From: Candidatus Saccharibacteria bacterium UBA5170
GTDB taxonomy: Bacteria; Patescibacteriota; Saccharimonadia; Saccharimonadales; Saccharimonadaceae
DNA: 64,000 nucleotides
Direction: 5' to 3'
Assembly (NCBI GenBank): GCA_002413425.1
Contig: DHWY01000003.1
Coordinates: 9,838-73,837 of the forward strand
Position 1 is the stretch's first letter. Each line of letters opens with the position of its first letter. Under the pieces are notes generated by a model. The model saw nothing but the letters and a program-made list of their open reading frames with translations. It did no database searches and was not told the origin of the DNA. Positions 1 through 8,838 of the stretch are shown piece by piece. Both the position numbers and the translations under genes were made by a program.

Positions 1-225
1 GACGTCTTTAAACTGACCGAAGAAGAGAAAAAGCGACTGGCCAACTTCCCGGTCGGCCAAGGCTTGTTCTTTGCGGGCCAAAACCACGTCCATATTCAGA
101 TCGTGGCCAGCGAGACTGAAAAACAACTTATCACCACCAATCCTCAAGCGGCCGCCCAGGCCCGCAGCGTCGACCAACAGACCGTCCCGATGAACGGTTA
201 TACTAATCCTGGTTCGGCTATCTAA
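1..225 (+). CDS. VirB4/TraC-like conjugal ATPase, C-terminal fragment
   Basis: The window opens inside a reading frame that ends at TAA 223-225. The 74 visible residues contain LTEEEKKRLANFPVGQGLFFAG, then HVHIQIVAS and LITTNP, the usual C-terminal tail of VirB4-type ATPases that power type IV secretion or type IV pilus-like machines in CPR bacteria. The Walker motifs lie outside the window. It is probably the upstream member of the operon that continues with the membrane and cell-wall hydrolase genes to about 5.0 kb. The family call rests on the tail only, so it is moderately confident. Confidence 0.6.
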   Translation, partial: DVFKLTEEEKKRLANFPVGQGLFFAGQNHVHIQIVASETEKQLITTNPQAAAQARSVDQQTVPMNGYTNPGSAI

Positions 226-227
226 GG

Positions 228-233
228 TATAAT
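228..233 (+). promoter_or_regulatory. -10 element TATAAT upstream of the 245 start
   Basis: TATAAT lies directly after the VirB4-like stop and ends 11 nt before the ATG at 245. The resulting 5' leader would be only about 5 nt, although an AGGG is also present just before the ATG. No convincing -35 is seen. Confidence 0.5.
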
Positions 234-244
234 GTAGGGTAACT

Positions 245-442
245 ATGGCACTCAGTACACTACCCGATCAATTAGAAAAGGCCAACCCCGACGAATCAGA
301 CAAGCTTTTCAATGACGTCTACGGCAGCGACGTCGCCCGCGGTATCAACGAGTTAGAGCAGCACGCCAACAGCCCAACAGGTGACAAAAAAAGTGTTCAA
401 GACCAAGAAGCGGCCTCCGAGCGATCCGAGCGGGGGATTTAA
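245..442 (+). CDS. Small hypothetical protein (65 aa), T4SS locus
   Basis: Short acidic, soluble-looking protein (LPDQLEKANPDESDKLFNDV) with no recognised domain. Its ATG is preceded by a clear TATAAT (228-233) and AGGG. Its last 62 nt overlap the next gene in another frame, so the downstream GTG at 381 may be translated by coupling. It could be a true small T4SS component or only the leader part of the next gene. The promoter position argues for a real start, but the long overlap lowers confidence. Confidence 0.45.
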   Translation: MALSTLPDQLEKANPDESDKLFNDVYGSDVARGINELEQHANSPTGDKKSVQDQEAASERSERGI

Positions 443-3152
443 AAATAATTTCACCGGTAAACAAAAAATAACCGGTAAGGGTAGCTTTCTTAAAAAGAAG
501 GGGCCACTGGGTCTTATTATTACTATTGTTCTTGGCGGCGGCCTTGGGTTCTCAACATTACTCTCGCCAGGGCTACTGCTTGTCCAGATGAAAGAGGTGA
601 TGGTTAATAAGTTCAATAGTCAACTTGCCAGTATGGACGTACGGTCAACAAAAATACTCACTTCAAAAATGGGTACGACGAGTGGGTTATGTAATTCAAA
701 GATTTCGATACGCTGTAAATATTCATCCATGTCAGACAAACAGGTGAGTAAATTTGAAAAAGCTGGCATAAAAGTCAATTCTGAAAAAACAACTCTTTTG
801 GGGCGCTCTAAGCCGACCAGTTTTGACTTTAATGGTGAAAATATCAAACCGAACGAATTTAATACCAAGCTAGCCTCGAGCGCCGAGTTTAGGTCCGCGG
901 TTAAACAGGCGTATAACCCAAAATTTGCCGGTTTTGCCGACAGTATCTGGAATAAAGCTGCCACTAAACTTGGGATCTCAAAAAAAGGCGCCAACCTCGA
1001 TGGTACCACCGACGACCAGAAGCTAAAAAGTCTCCAGGAAGACACCAAAAACCCAGCCAACAATACTAGAACCCCCCCAGCCATCGACAAAAATAGCACC
1101 AAACCAGATGGCTCATCCTACACCCCAGAAGAAATAGCCGCTGCTAATCAAGCGGCTGATGCGGCTAATGGTATCGCCGATGGGGCTAGTGGCGTTGAGA
1201 GCACGGCCACCAAAGCTGGAACGTCCATTTTGAGTGGCGCAGAGACTGTCGGCAGTGTTATTAAAGTAACCGGTATTGCCGACTCGGCCTGTACCGCCTA
1301 TGGCGCCGTCCAAGCAGTTGGCTACGCCGCCAAAATGGTTCGTGCGGTGCAATTGGCCCGCTATGCGATGGTTTTCTTGAACGTGGCCGATCAAATCAAG
1401 GCTGGTACCGCCAAACCCGAAGACGTGTCATACCTGGGCAAAACTCTGACGACAACCGTGGCAGCCAAAGGCACGACCCCCGAAGTTAAATCCGCCACCG
1501 ATTCATTTGGCTATAAGTTCGCGGCTTACGGTGACCGAGGGGCAATGAGCCTCAGCGCGACTCAATTCCTAGCCGGTGGTGGATTAACCGGCAAACTGAT
1601 TGGGGTGTCGGCTCTAATCAACAGTACACTTCATGGCACTCCTAGAACAACCTGTGGTACCTTAAAAAATCCGTTTGTGGCCGGGGCCTCATTCATCGCC
1701 GGTATTGCCCTGATGTTTGTTCCAGGCGCCAATTTTGCGCTCAGCGCTAAAGATGTCGCCCAGGGTTTATTAATCGCTGCTTTGTCGGTAGCTTCAGCCG
1801 CTTTGCCAGCCATGCTACAGGATATAGTGGCGGGCGTAATGGTCGATAAAACTACTGTTGGGGAAGCGTCGGGCGACGCCATAGCGTCCGGCGCCTCCGG
1901 CCTAATGGGGACGACCGCCAATACCGGTGGCAATGCCCCCCTTACACCAACCCAGGCTGTTGCGTACAACAACCTATCAACCAATGTTGCCGCTCAGTAC
2001 GCCCAAGAAGATCAATTAGCGTATAGCCCATTCGATGTGACAAACAGTAACACTTTTATGGGTAAAGTTGCCCTGCAACTTCTGCCCTACACATCAAAAA
2101 TGTCCTCGTTATCTGGTATTTTTAGCTCGGTTGCGTCACTGACAACAGGGGCACTGGGTTCAATAACCTCACAAAACGCCAAAGCGACTGATAATATAGC
2201 TAACTATCAGATGTGTCAAGATTTTGACTATAACGACCTAAAGGGTGATGGCTCAAACGTAAAGGTTGCAACCGATCCTTATTGTAATATTACTTACGGT
2301 ATCCCGCCCGAAGCCTTGAATGCGGACCCGATCGCTGTTGTTGACGCCCTCGGTACTGAAATAGACCCAGTCACAGGCGACCCCGCGCCAGGTAGCCAAT
2401 ATGAAGCCTTTGTCACAGAGTGTATTAATCGCAATCGCCCGCTTGGCGACACCGGTCCGGACTTAAAAGAACCAGATGGATCTAAGTGTTTGTTTGGTGC
2501 CGTTCAAAATGATGGCCACACCACCAACAATAATTATTACATCCACTATATCGATCAACGTATCGATGCGGGTATGGACGGATACGACTCAGGGACAGCG
2601 ACTACCGACGCTGGTGGTGCTGCCGGTGGCGTCGGTACACCAGACAACGTCACCCCCAAGGGTACGGGATGGACGTTAACCGACGGCTTGAATTATTCGG
2701 CCATAGCTTGTGCCCCCGGTACTACAAACGATAGTTTATACACACACCCAGTAAAAAAATTTATTATCCGAACCTGCTCATTGGCTGGTGATCAGGTGGC
2801 TTCAATCGTGTCCCAGAAAGCGGTGGCCTTGTTCGCTGCCGCCAAGGCTGCTGGCATTAATTTAACGTTATCAAGTGGCTTTAGGTCATACGAAGAGCAG
2901 GCGGTATTATATAGTCAAAACTGCAATAGCGCCGGCGTCTGCAACCCAGCAACCGCCAAACCAGGAAACTCCCAACACGAAGCGGGTATTGCCCTTGATA
3001 TCGAATATAATGGGTCAACAATTTGTTATAAAAATTCTTCTGCCAACTGTCATAATAATGCTGGTTTTGACTGGCTAAAAGCTAATGCTGACAAGTATGG
3101 ATTTATTAACCTGCCGGATGAAGCTTGGCACTGGTCAACGAGCGGAACTTAG
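381..3152 (+). CDS. T4SS-associated membrane protein with C-terminal VanY (M15B) peptidase domain
   Basis: 923-aa protein. A Lys-rich N-terminus leads into a hydrophobic segment at about residues 35-60, then a long Ala/Gly/Thr-rich region with further hydrophobic stretches at about residues 310-340 and 430-490 suggests several membrane passes. The last 130 residues form a D-Ala-D-Ala carboxypeptidase-like domain: FRSYEEQ, then SQHEAGIALDI (zinc His and Asp) and EAWHW (catalytic Glu and third zinc His). This joins a VirB6/TrbL-like membrane body to a peptidoglycan peptidase, which would suit local wall opening for a secretion channel; the role is inferred. The start is GTG at 381, overlapping the previous ORF with no clear Shine-Dalgarno, so the true start could be downstream. 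Confidence 0.65.
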   Translation: MTKKVFKTKKRPPSDPSGGFKNNFTGKQKITGKGSFLKKKGPLGLIITIVLGGGLGFSTLLSPGLLLVQMKEVMVNKFNSQLASMDVRSTKILTSKMGTTSGLCNSKISIRCKYSSMSDKQVSKFEKAGIKVNSEKTTLLGRSKPTSFDFNGENIKPNEFNTKLASSAEFRSAVKQAYNPKFAGFADSIWNKAATKLGISKKGANLDGTTDDQKLKSLQEDTKNPANNTRTPPAIDKNSTKPDGSSYTPEEIAAANQAADAANGIADGASGVESTATKAGTSILSGAETVGSVIKVTGIADSACTAYGAVQAVGYAAKMVRAVQLARYAMVFLNVADQIKAGTAKPEDVSYLGKTLTTTVAAKGTTPEVKSATDSFGYKFAAYGDRGAMSLSATQFLAGGGLTGKLIGVSALINSTLHGTPRTTCGTLKNPFVAGASFIAGIALMFVPGANFALSAKDVAQGLLIAALSVASAALPAMLQDIVAGVMVDKTTVGEASGDAIASGASGLMGTTANTGGNAPLTPTQAVAYNNLSTNVAAQYAQEDQLAYSPFDVTNSNTFMGKVALQLLPYTSKMSSLSGIFSSVASLTTGALGSITSQNAKATDNIANYQMCQDFDYNDLKGDGSNVKVATDPYCNITYGIPPEALNADPIAVVDALGTEIDPVTGDPAPGSQYEAFVTECINRNRPLGDTGPDLKEPDGSKCLFGAVQNDGHTTNNNYYIHYIDQRIDAGMDGYDSGTATTDAGGAAGGVGTPDNVTPKGTGWTLTDGLNYSAIACAPGTTNDSLYTHPVKKFIIRTCSLAGDQVASIVSQKAVALFAAAKAAGINLTLSSGFRSYEEQAVLYSQNCNSAGVCNPATAKPGNSQHEAGIALDIEYNGSTICYKNSSANCHNNAGFDWLKANADKYGFINLPDEAWHWSTSGT

Positions 3153-3172
3153 TTTTATGAGTATAAAGTAAT

Positions 3173-4390
3173 ATGATATATAAAAACAAAAATGGCAGCT
3201 ACAGCGCCCGTGTCATAACATTGTTTTGCTTGTCTTTGTTTGTGGTATCATTTATTACCCAAAGCGGCTTGGTGTTGGCGATTGATGAAGGATTTTATAG
3301 CTCAAACGATATTTTATTTTACAATCCTGATGCCGTCGAGTGCGCTACTGGAGCAGTCGTTAGCAGCGGTGCAAGTGGTAATGTCGCCAGCTTAGTTAAA
3401 AGCGCTACCCTCCAGACTATATTTCAAGCGCTGATTAATGGCGGGATGACTAGCGTCCAAGCGGCGGCAGTTATGGGAAATATGTATGCCGAGTCGTCAT
3501 TCGATAGCAATAAGCATGAAATTGGTAATGATATAGGCTATGGACTTGTCCAGTGGTCATTTGACCGACGAACAAAACTGGAGGCTTTTGCTAAGCAAAA
3601 AGGTGTCCCAAATTCCGATGTCGCCATGCAGATGGAATTCTTGTTGAACGAGTATAATTCCAGCTATAAAAGCGCTTTAAGTGGAACTCCTTTTAGTAAC
3701 TCGCCTGACGTAGCCAAGGCGACTGAATCATGGATGACAATATTCGAAGTGCCTCTTTATGCACCAGCGAATGATCCGGCCGCGCTTAACTCGAAACGTA
3801 TTCCAGCCGCACTGAAGATATACGGTTTCTATAAAGATCTAGTACCGGCGAGTGGAGTCGCCACGACCAGCAGCGGCGGAGCGGTTGGGACAGCTAGTTG
3901 TAGTAGTGCTAATGGCGCGGTGGCTGGTAGTATAATTGATACTGCCCTTGGTTTTGCTCTTGAGTCTCCAGCCACACAAGGTATGACAAGCAAGTCGGAT
4001 GCTCGCCCGTCCTATCAATCAGCTAAAGAAACAATCAATCCAGGTGGTCAGTGGAGTGACTGTGGAGTATTCGTGGCAACGGTTATGATAGCAAGCGGCG
4101 TTGATCCCGACTACCCCAAAGTCGTTACGAGTACCCAACTAAGTTACGTCCGCTCTAAACCAGCCAAGTATGAAATTATAGAGAAGCCAACTCTACAACA
4201 GGGTAGTGTTAATACACTTCAACCCGGTGATATACTAATTACAAGCGGACATACGGAGATTTACACTGGCAAGAGTCCGTATCCAGCGGTTGACGCATCA
4301 CTGAATGATCGCGTACCGAGTGTCCGGCCAATGGGGGGTCTAGCTTGGATGTTAACAGGTGGCGCAATTGCCGCAAGGATAATTAAATGA
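3173..4390 (+). CDS. Secreted lysozyme-like + CHAP/NlpC-type cell-wall hydrolase
   Basis: 405 aa. An N-terminal signal or anchor segment (about residues 12-36) is followed by a phage tail-tip lysozyme-like domain at about residues 75-215. It contains AAAVMGNMYAESSFD, where the Glu of AESSF is the likely catalytic acid, and GYGLVQWSF. A second domain at about residues 265-400 has SDCGVFVATVM, PGDILITSGHTEIY and VDASLND, the Cys-His arrangement of CHAP/NlpC-P60 amidases. Both would cut peptidoglycan. It lies 20 nt after the VanY-tailed gene and its stop overlaps the next start (ATGA), so it is operonic. It may serve conjugation or attack on a neighbour cell's wall; that part is inference. Confidence 0.7.
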   Translation: MIYKNKNGSYSARVITLFCLSLFVVSFITQSGLVLAIDEGFYSSNDILFYNPDAVECATGAVVSSGASGNVASLVKSATLQTIFQALINGGMTSVQAAAVMGNMYAESSFDSNKHEIGNDIGYGLVQWSFDRRTKLEAFAKQKGVPNSDVAMQMEFLLNEYNSSYKSALSGTPFSNSPDVAKATESWMTIFEVPLYAPANDPAALNSKRIPAALKIYGFYKDLVPASGVATTSSGGAVGTASCSSANGAVAGSIIDTALGFALESPATQGMTSKSDARPSYQSAKETINPGGQWSDCGVFVATVMIASGVDPDYPKVVTSTQLSYVRSKPAKYEIIEKPTLQQGSVNTLQPGDILITSGHTEIYTGKSPYPAVDASLNDRVPSVRPMGGLAWMLTGGAIAARIIK

Positions 4391-5010
4391 CCAAACGCAA
4401 TAAAATTTTAATTTTCGGCGGATTAATAGTGCTTGGGCTAATCACTATTTCTGTGATATATTCATTAATACCCCGGTCAACAATTAGCTTAGCACTAGCC
4501 CCAGAAGAAGGTTTTATCTCCATCGACGGTGGTTCAAAGCAATCAGTCAAAAATAAACAAACCCTCGACGTCACACCAGGTAAACACACTGTAAAATTCT
4601 CTCGTGATGAGTTTGATTCGTTTTCAAAAGATATAACCGTCGCCAACAAACAAACGTTAGAGGTTATCATTGCCCTGAACCCACTAACAGACGCCGCCAA
4701 ACAACTACTACTCACACCCGACGCCCAAGAGGTGATTCAACGGTTTGTTGGTGAAAAAATGACCAAAGCGACCGATCAACTCAACAAAGATTACCCGATT
4801 CTATCAATCTTACCAATTCAAGCCAGACTGTACGTGGTCAATCCATGTCAGTCCGCAAATCACCCAAGTGATCCAACCAAACTAGCCCTATGTGTTGACG
4901 TATCCCAACCCGGCTTAGAGCCATACGTCTACAAAGATATTACCTCTCGTGGTTATAACCCAGCCGATTATGAAATTATATTTAAATCCAGCCCTAGTCC
5001 CACCGACTGA
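4387..5010 (+). CDS. Membrane-anchored PEGA-domain protein
   Basis: 207 aa. One transmembrane helix near residues 7-27 is followed by an extracytoplasmic PEGA-like beta domain at about residues 35-100, with FISIDGG, VTPGKHTVKFS and the regular hydrophobic alternation of the family. The C-terminal half (about 110-205) has one Cys pair and no recognised motif. PEGA domains are small surface or periplasmic binding modules. The start codon overlaps the previous stop (ATGA), so it is translated from the same operon. It ends 8 nt from the convergent recF stop, with no obvious terminator between. Confidence 0.6.
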   Translation: MTKRNKILIFGGLIVLGLITISVIYSLIPRSTISLALAPEEGFISIDGGSKQSVKNKQTLDVTPGKHTVKFSRDEFDSFSKDITVANKQTLEVIIALNPLTDAAKQLLLTPDAQEVIQRFVGEKMTKATDQLNKDYPILSILPIQARLYVVNPCQSANHPSDPTKLALCVDVSQPGLEPYVYKDITSRGYNPADYEIIFKSSPSPTD

Positions 5011-5017
5011 TATTCTT

Positions 5018-6067
5018 TTAGTTATTTAATTCGATATGTTTATAATGTTTACTATCAGATAACACGTGGGTGCTGGTAATAATAATCTGATGGGCCCGAA
5101 TCGTATCACTCAGCGCCTTTTGGCGATCGATATCCAGTTCGCTAAACACGTCATCTAATAAGATTATCGGTTTGACGTTGGTTATTTGTTCGATAATACC
5201 CACTTCCAAAAATTTCAGGGCCAGCACGATGGTGCGGACTTCACCACGCGAGGCCACCGATAAAGCGGGGGAGTTATTAAACTGAAAAATAACATCATGG
5301 CGATGCGGGCCAACACTAGTGTTGCCCAACAATTTATCCCGTTCGTTGTGATGATGAAGTTCGGACAACAGTTTTTGCTTGACGTCACCGATCGAGGTGT
5401 GGGAGTAGTGAACCGATACCACGTCGCTTGATTTGGCGATATCGTGGTAGGTATCGTTCAGCTTGCTGTTAATCTGCTCGATAAAGATTGTCCGTTGCTC
5501 GATAATATAGGCGCCGTATTCACTCAGGGCGATATTCCAAACGAACAGTTCGTCGTAGCCCGTCAAGGGCTTTTTAAGCAGGTTATTTCGTTGCTTGAGG
5601 GCTCGTTCATATTTGCGAAGCGTCGCTCCGTAGAGCGGGTCCAATTGGCTGATAAAGCGATCGATAAATTGGCGACGACGGGTCGGCGAGCCGTTTAATA
5701 GTCGTAGGTCATCGGGTTCGAATAAAACCACTGGGTGTTTGTGTTTTGAGCTTAAACGGTAGCTGGTTTTTTCGTCAATCACAAATGATTTACGGCCGTA
5801 CAGCCGGCTCGGATCAAACTTAACGGTGCGTTTGGTGTGGTCGGTAAAACTAAGGTCAATGCGCCACCACGGACAATCCTGGCGCAACATATCGCTGTCG
5901 CTGCCTTTGAACGAACTGCCTTGGAGGGCCAGATAAATCGCTTCGATCAACGAGGTTTTACCGCTGCCGTTTTGGCCGGTAATGACCGTCATCGACGGCG
6001 ACAGGCTCGTCATAAAATTATCGTGTGAGCGAACGTTCTGGACTGATAGTTTCGTGACCACCACCAT
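5018..6067 (-). CDS. recF: DNA replication and repair protein RecF
   Basis: 349 aa, normal length for RecF, an SMC-like ATPase that helps load RecA at gaps. Walker A is GQNGSGKTSLIEAI at about residue 32. Near residue 265 are SVASRGEVRTIVLALKF (signature region) and then IILLDDVFSELD (Walker B/D-loop). The start MVVVTKL is the only good ATG. It follows dnaN with an 11-nt gap in the classic dnaA-dnaN-recF order, which supports the origin assignment. Confidence 0.93.
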   Translation of the reverse strand: MVVVTKLSVQNVRSHDNFMTSLSPSMTVITGQNGSGKTSLIEAIYLALQGSSFKGSDSDMLRQDCPWWRIDLSFTDHTKRTVKFDPSRLYGRKSFVIDEKTSYRLSSKHKHPVVLFEPDDLRLLNGSPTRRRQFIDRFISQLDPLYGATLRKYERALKQRNNLLKKPLTGYDELFVWNIALSEYGAYIIEQRTIFIEQINSKLNDTYHDIAKSSDVVSVHYSHTSIGDVKQKLLSELHHHNERDKLLGNTSVGPHRHDVIFQFNNSPALSVASRGEVRTIVLALKFLEVGIIEQITNVKPIILLDDVFSELDIDRQKALSDTIRAHQIIITSTHVLSDSKHYKHIELNN

Positions 6068-6078
6068 AAGAGAGCAAG

Positions 6079-7179
6079 TTAGCTCTTCAAGGGCATGATT
6101 ATATGGTAATAGTTCGTCTCTTTGTCGGTTGATTGTAAAATACAGGGAGCGAGCTTACCGCTAAAGCTAAACTTAACTGTGTCACCGTCAATCACCGACA
6201 AAGCTTCAGTCAGGTAACGTGAGTTGAGGGTCACTTGACCATCACCTTTAACGTCAGCACTGGCTTCTGAGGTGTTTTCACCCAGTTGAGAAGCGATTGA
6301 ATGAATCGACAGACTTTTTTTATCCTCATCAGCTGTCAGAGTGACGCTGCCTCCGGATTCACGGGCAAACAAACCAGCGATTTTTGAGACTCGGATAAAA
6401 TCAGATTTAGAAATCATAATCGTGGTTTCGGATTTTTTTGGCACCAGTTGGCGGTAATCTGGGAAATTACCGTCAATTAAACGACTAATTATCTCGGCGT
6501 CGTTAATCCGGAACCGAACTTGGGTTTCGTCGAACAAAACATCAACCTCATCACCATCATCAGTGATAGTCCGTAAGACTTCTTGTAGGGTTTGGGTCGG
6601 GATAATAGCCGATACTTCACTGGTGGTGGCGACCAATCGGCGTTCTGATAAACGATAGCCGTCGGTGGCGGCGAGAATCAACTGACCTTCAAACGAGTGC
6701 CAATAGACCCCAGTCAGGACTGGTCGGGTCGAATCATTACTGGCCGTGATGATTGTTTGTGAGACAGCTTGTTTGAAATCGTCGGTTTTAATCGAGTACT
6801 GGATTGATGAGGATTCATTAATCGTCGGTAGTTCTGGAAAATCATCAGCAATTACCCCATTGATAATTGAGTTATATTTATCACTTTTAATATGAAGATT
6901 ATCGCCGACAACTTTTAAATCAACCGATCCTTTTGGAAGACTGGAAATAAAGTCAGCCACTAAGCGGGCGGGGATAGTGATAGCCCCAGGTTTAGTAATC
7001 TTGGCACCGATATATTGGGTGGTGGCAATTTCTAAGTTTGTGGCAGCAACTAGTAATCGATTACCGTCGGTGCGAAGGAGAATATTACTCAGGATTGGTA
7101 ATTGGGTTTTAGTGCTAGCGACTCGACCAACAGCTGTGAGTGCGCGGGCAAGATTTTCTTGGGTGACAGTGAGTTCCAT
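6079..7179 (-). CDS. dnaN: DNA polymerase III sliding clamp (beta subunit)
   Basis: 366 aa from the chosen start MELTVTQENL. The three repeated clamp domains are intact, and the C-terminus ends YYHIIMPLKS, matching the family's MPxR/K tail. An upstream ATG at 7200 exists, but AAAGG lies about 7 nt before the ATG at 7177-7179 and homologues begin at this Met. The clamp tethers polymerase III to DNA. It sits between dnaA and recF. The 280-nt gap to dnaA holds a perfect DnaA box, so expression may respond to DnaA. Confidence 0.95.
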   Translation of the reverse strand: MELTVTQENLARALTAVGRVASTKTQLPILSNILLRTDGNRLLVAATNLEIATTQYIGAKITKPGAITIPARLVADFISSLPKGSVDLKVVGDNLHIKSDKYNSIINGVIADDFPELPTINESSSIQYSIKTDDFKQAVSQTIITASNDSTRPVLTGVYWHSFEGQLILAATDGYRLSERRLVATTSEVSAIIPTQTLQEVLRTITDDGDEVDVLFDETQVRFRINDAEIISRLIDGNFPDYRQLVPKKSETTIMISKSDFIRVSKIAGLFARESGGSVTLTADEDKKSLSIHSIASQLGENTSEASADVKGDGQVTLNSRYLTEALSVIDGDTVKFSFSGKLAPCILQSTDKETNYYHIIMPLKS

Positions 7180-7458
7180 TGTTATTACCTTTTCTTTCAA
7201 ATTTTCTTTAATGGTTCTAATAATAGGGGGTGTGGATAATGGGGATAACTGACAAATAACAGGTAGGATAGAGTAATTTTGAGGGTGGAAAGTTGTTGGG
7301 TAAAAAAGTGGATTGGCGGGTGTATAAACAACAGTTGTACGTTGCTTTGCGAGTGAGTAGCTATAGTGTTCATATAAAGAGGGGACGATAAAGCACTGGT
7401 TTTACTACCGTTAACGCGCAGCTTGTTCACATTTTTTACCCAAGCATTAAGTATAGTA
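7180..7458 (-). promoter_or_regulatory. dnaA-dnaN intergenic region with a DnaA box
   Basis: No convincing gene lies here. A perfect DnaA box (TTATCCACA on the minus strand) occupies 7231-7239, next to GGGGATAAC. A weaker TTGTTCACA is at 7423-7431. The region may hold the dnaN promoter and could be a second origin lobe, as in bipartite origins; that is inference. Confidence 0.55.
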
Positions 7459-8838
7459 TTAGGCATAGAGTTTCTCCCGAATAGAGGCAACTTGTTCACG
7501 AATTAGAAAATCAAGTTTAATAGCTTTTTCTATTTTCTCAACTGAATGGATAGCTGTGGTGTGATCTTTGCGACCGAGCTCGCCGGCGATTTTAGGAAAA
7601 CTTAAATGGAGTTCGCTGCGCAGTAAATACATCGCGATTTGGCGTGGCACGACAATGTGTTTGTCGCGTTTCGGGCTACAGATTTCATCAACCCGTAATT
7701 GGAAGTGTTTAGAAGTCCGTTCAATAATTTGCTTGCTGGTAATGTGTTGCGGACGAGAATGGCGGATATTACCCAGTAAACCTTCGGCAGTGCTAATGTC
7801 TGGTTTGATGCCACGCATTTCAGCATAGGCTAGTAATTGATTCAGGGAACCCTCGAGTTCACGGATATTGGTTTTAATATTTGTGGCCATATATTCAACC
7901 GTGTCTTGGCCGAGCGAGACGCCCGATAGTTCGGCTTTGGCAGTCAAAATCGCACAACGCGTTTCAAAATCAGGCATTTGGATATCAATCGTCATCCCCA
8001 TTTCAAAACGGCTCCGTAGACGTTCAGTTAGGGTAGGAATACTTTTTGGCGGCTTATCACTACAGATAATAATTTGTTTATTGTTTTGGTGGAGGTGGTT
8101 GAAGGTGTGAAAGAATTCTTCCTGCGTCTTCTCTTTACCGGCAATAAATTGCATGTCATCAACGATTAAAACATCAACGTTACGATATTTCTCTGAGAAA
8201 CCTTTTTTCTTGAAACGAATATGTTCCAAGAATTCATTCACAAACGTTTCACTACTGATATATAAAATCCGGGTGCCAGGTTGGGTTTTAGTAATCTCAT
8301 TACCAATCGCCTGCATCAGGTGTGTTTTACCAAGACCAACGCCGCCATAAAGATAGAGCGGGTTGTATTTAATACCAGGATGAGCCGCGACTGCTTGACT
8401 AGCTGTGTAGGCGAGGTCGTTACTTGACCCGACAATGAAGTTATCAAAGGTGTAGCGAGGATTGAGGCCACCAGCTGCCACCAAGGGAGCATTCTTGGTG
8501 TAGGTATTGGCGACAGGGGCCGTTATAAGGCTCTCGGCTGTTTGCTGGGCTTCGGTCAGCGGGGTTGTTTCACGATTCACGCGGGTTTTTTTACTGGTCG
8601 AGGTGACGGTGTAGGTGATACGCTTGGGGGTTACGCCGTTTTTTGCGAGAACAGTTTTGATTTGGTTATTAAACTTTACTTCGAATTGTTTCTTGGCGAA
8701 TATGTTAGGAACGGCAATCACAATACCAGTATCGTTTTGATCGAGCAGCTCAGTATTTTTAAACCACGTCGTAAAGGTGGCATGGGAAACAGATAATTCA
8801 ATTTCTCCGAGCACACTTTGCCACAACACGTGATGCAT
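7459..8838 (-). CDS. dnaA: Chromosomal replication initiator DnaA
   Basis: 459 aa, a typical length. Domain I (about 1-80) begins VLWQSVLGEIE. A linker lies at about 85-125. The AAA+ domain III has GGVGLGKTHLMQAIG (Walker A, about residue 165) and VDVLIVDDMQF (Walker B). Domain IV carries the DnaA signature GRKDHTTAIHS near residue 425. AAGGGAG sits 7-8 nt before the ATG, so unlike many genes here it has an ordinary leader. It reads away from the DnaA-box cluster at 8.9 kb and leads dnaA-dnaN-recF. Confidence 0.97.
   Translation of the reverse strand: MHHVLWQSVLGEIELSVSHATFTTWFKNTELLDQNDTGIVIAVPNIFAKKQFEVKFNNQIKTVLAKNGVTPKRITYTVTSTSKKTRVNRETTPLTEAQQTAESLITAPVANTYTKNAPLVAAGGLNPRYTFDNFIVGSSNDLAYTASQAVAAHPGIKYNPLYLYGGVGLGKTHLMQAIGNEITKTQPGTRILYISSETFVNEFLEHIRFKKKGFSEKYRNVDVLIVDDMQFIAGKEKTQEEFFHTFNHLHQNNKQIIICSDKPPKSIPTLTERLRSRFEMGMTIDIQMPDFETRCAILTAKAELSGVSLGQDTVEYMATNIKTNIRELEGSLNQLLAYAEMRGIKPDISTAEGLLGNIRHSRPQHITSKQIIERTSKHFQLRVDEICSPKRDKHIVVPRQIAMYLLRSELHLSFPKIAGELGRKDHTTAIHSVEKIEKAIKLDFLIREQVASIREKLYA

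Noticed and set aside
7197..7499. 100-aa minus-strand ORF between dnaA and dnaN
   Set aside because: Overlaps the end of dnaA and has no recognisable domain; the region is better explained as regulatory DNA with a DnaA box.
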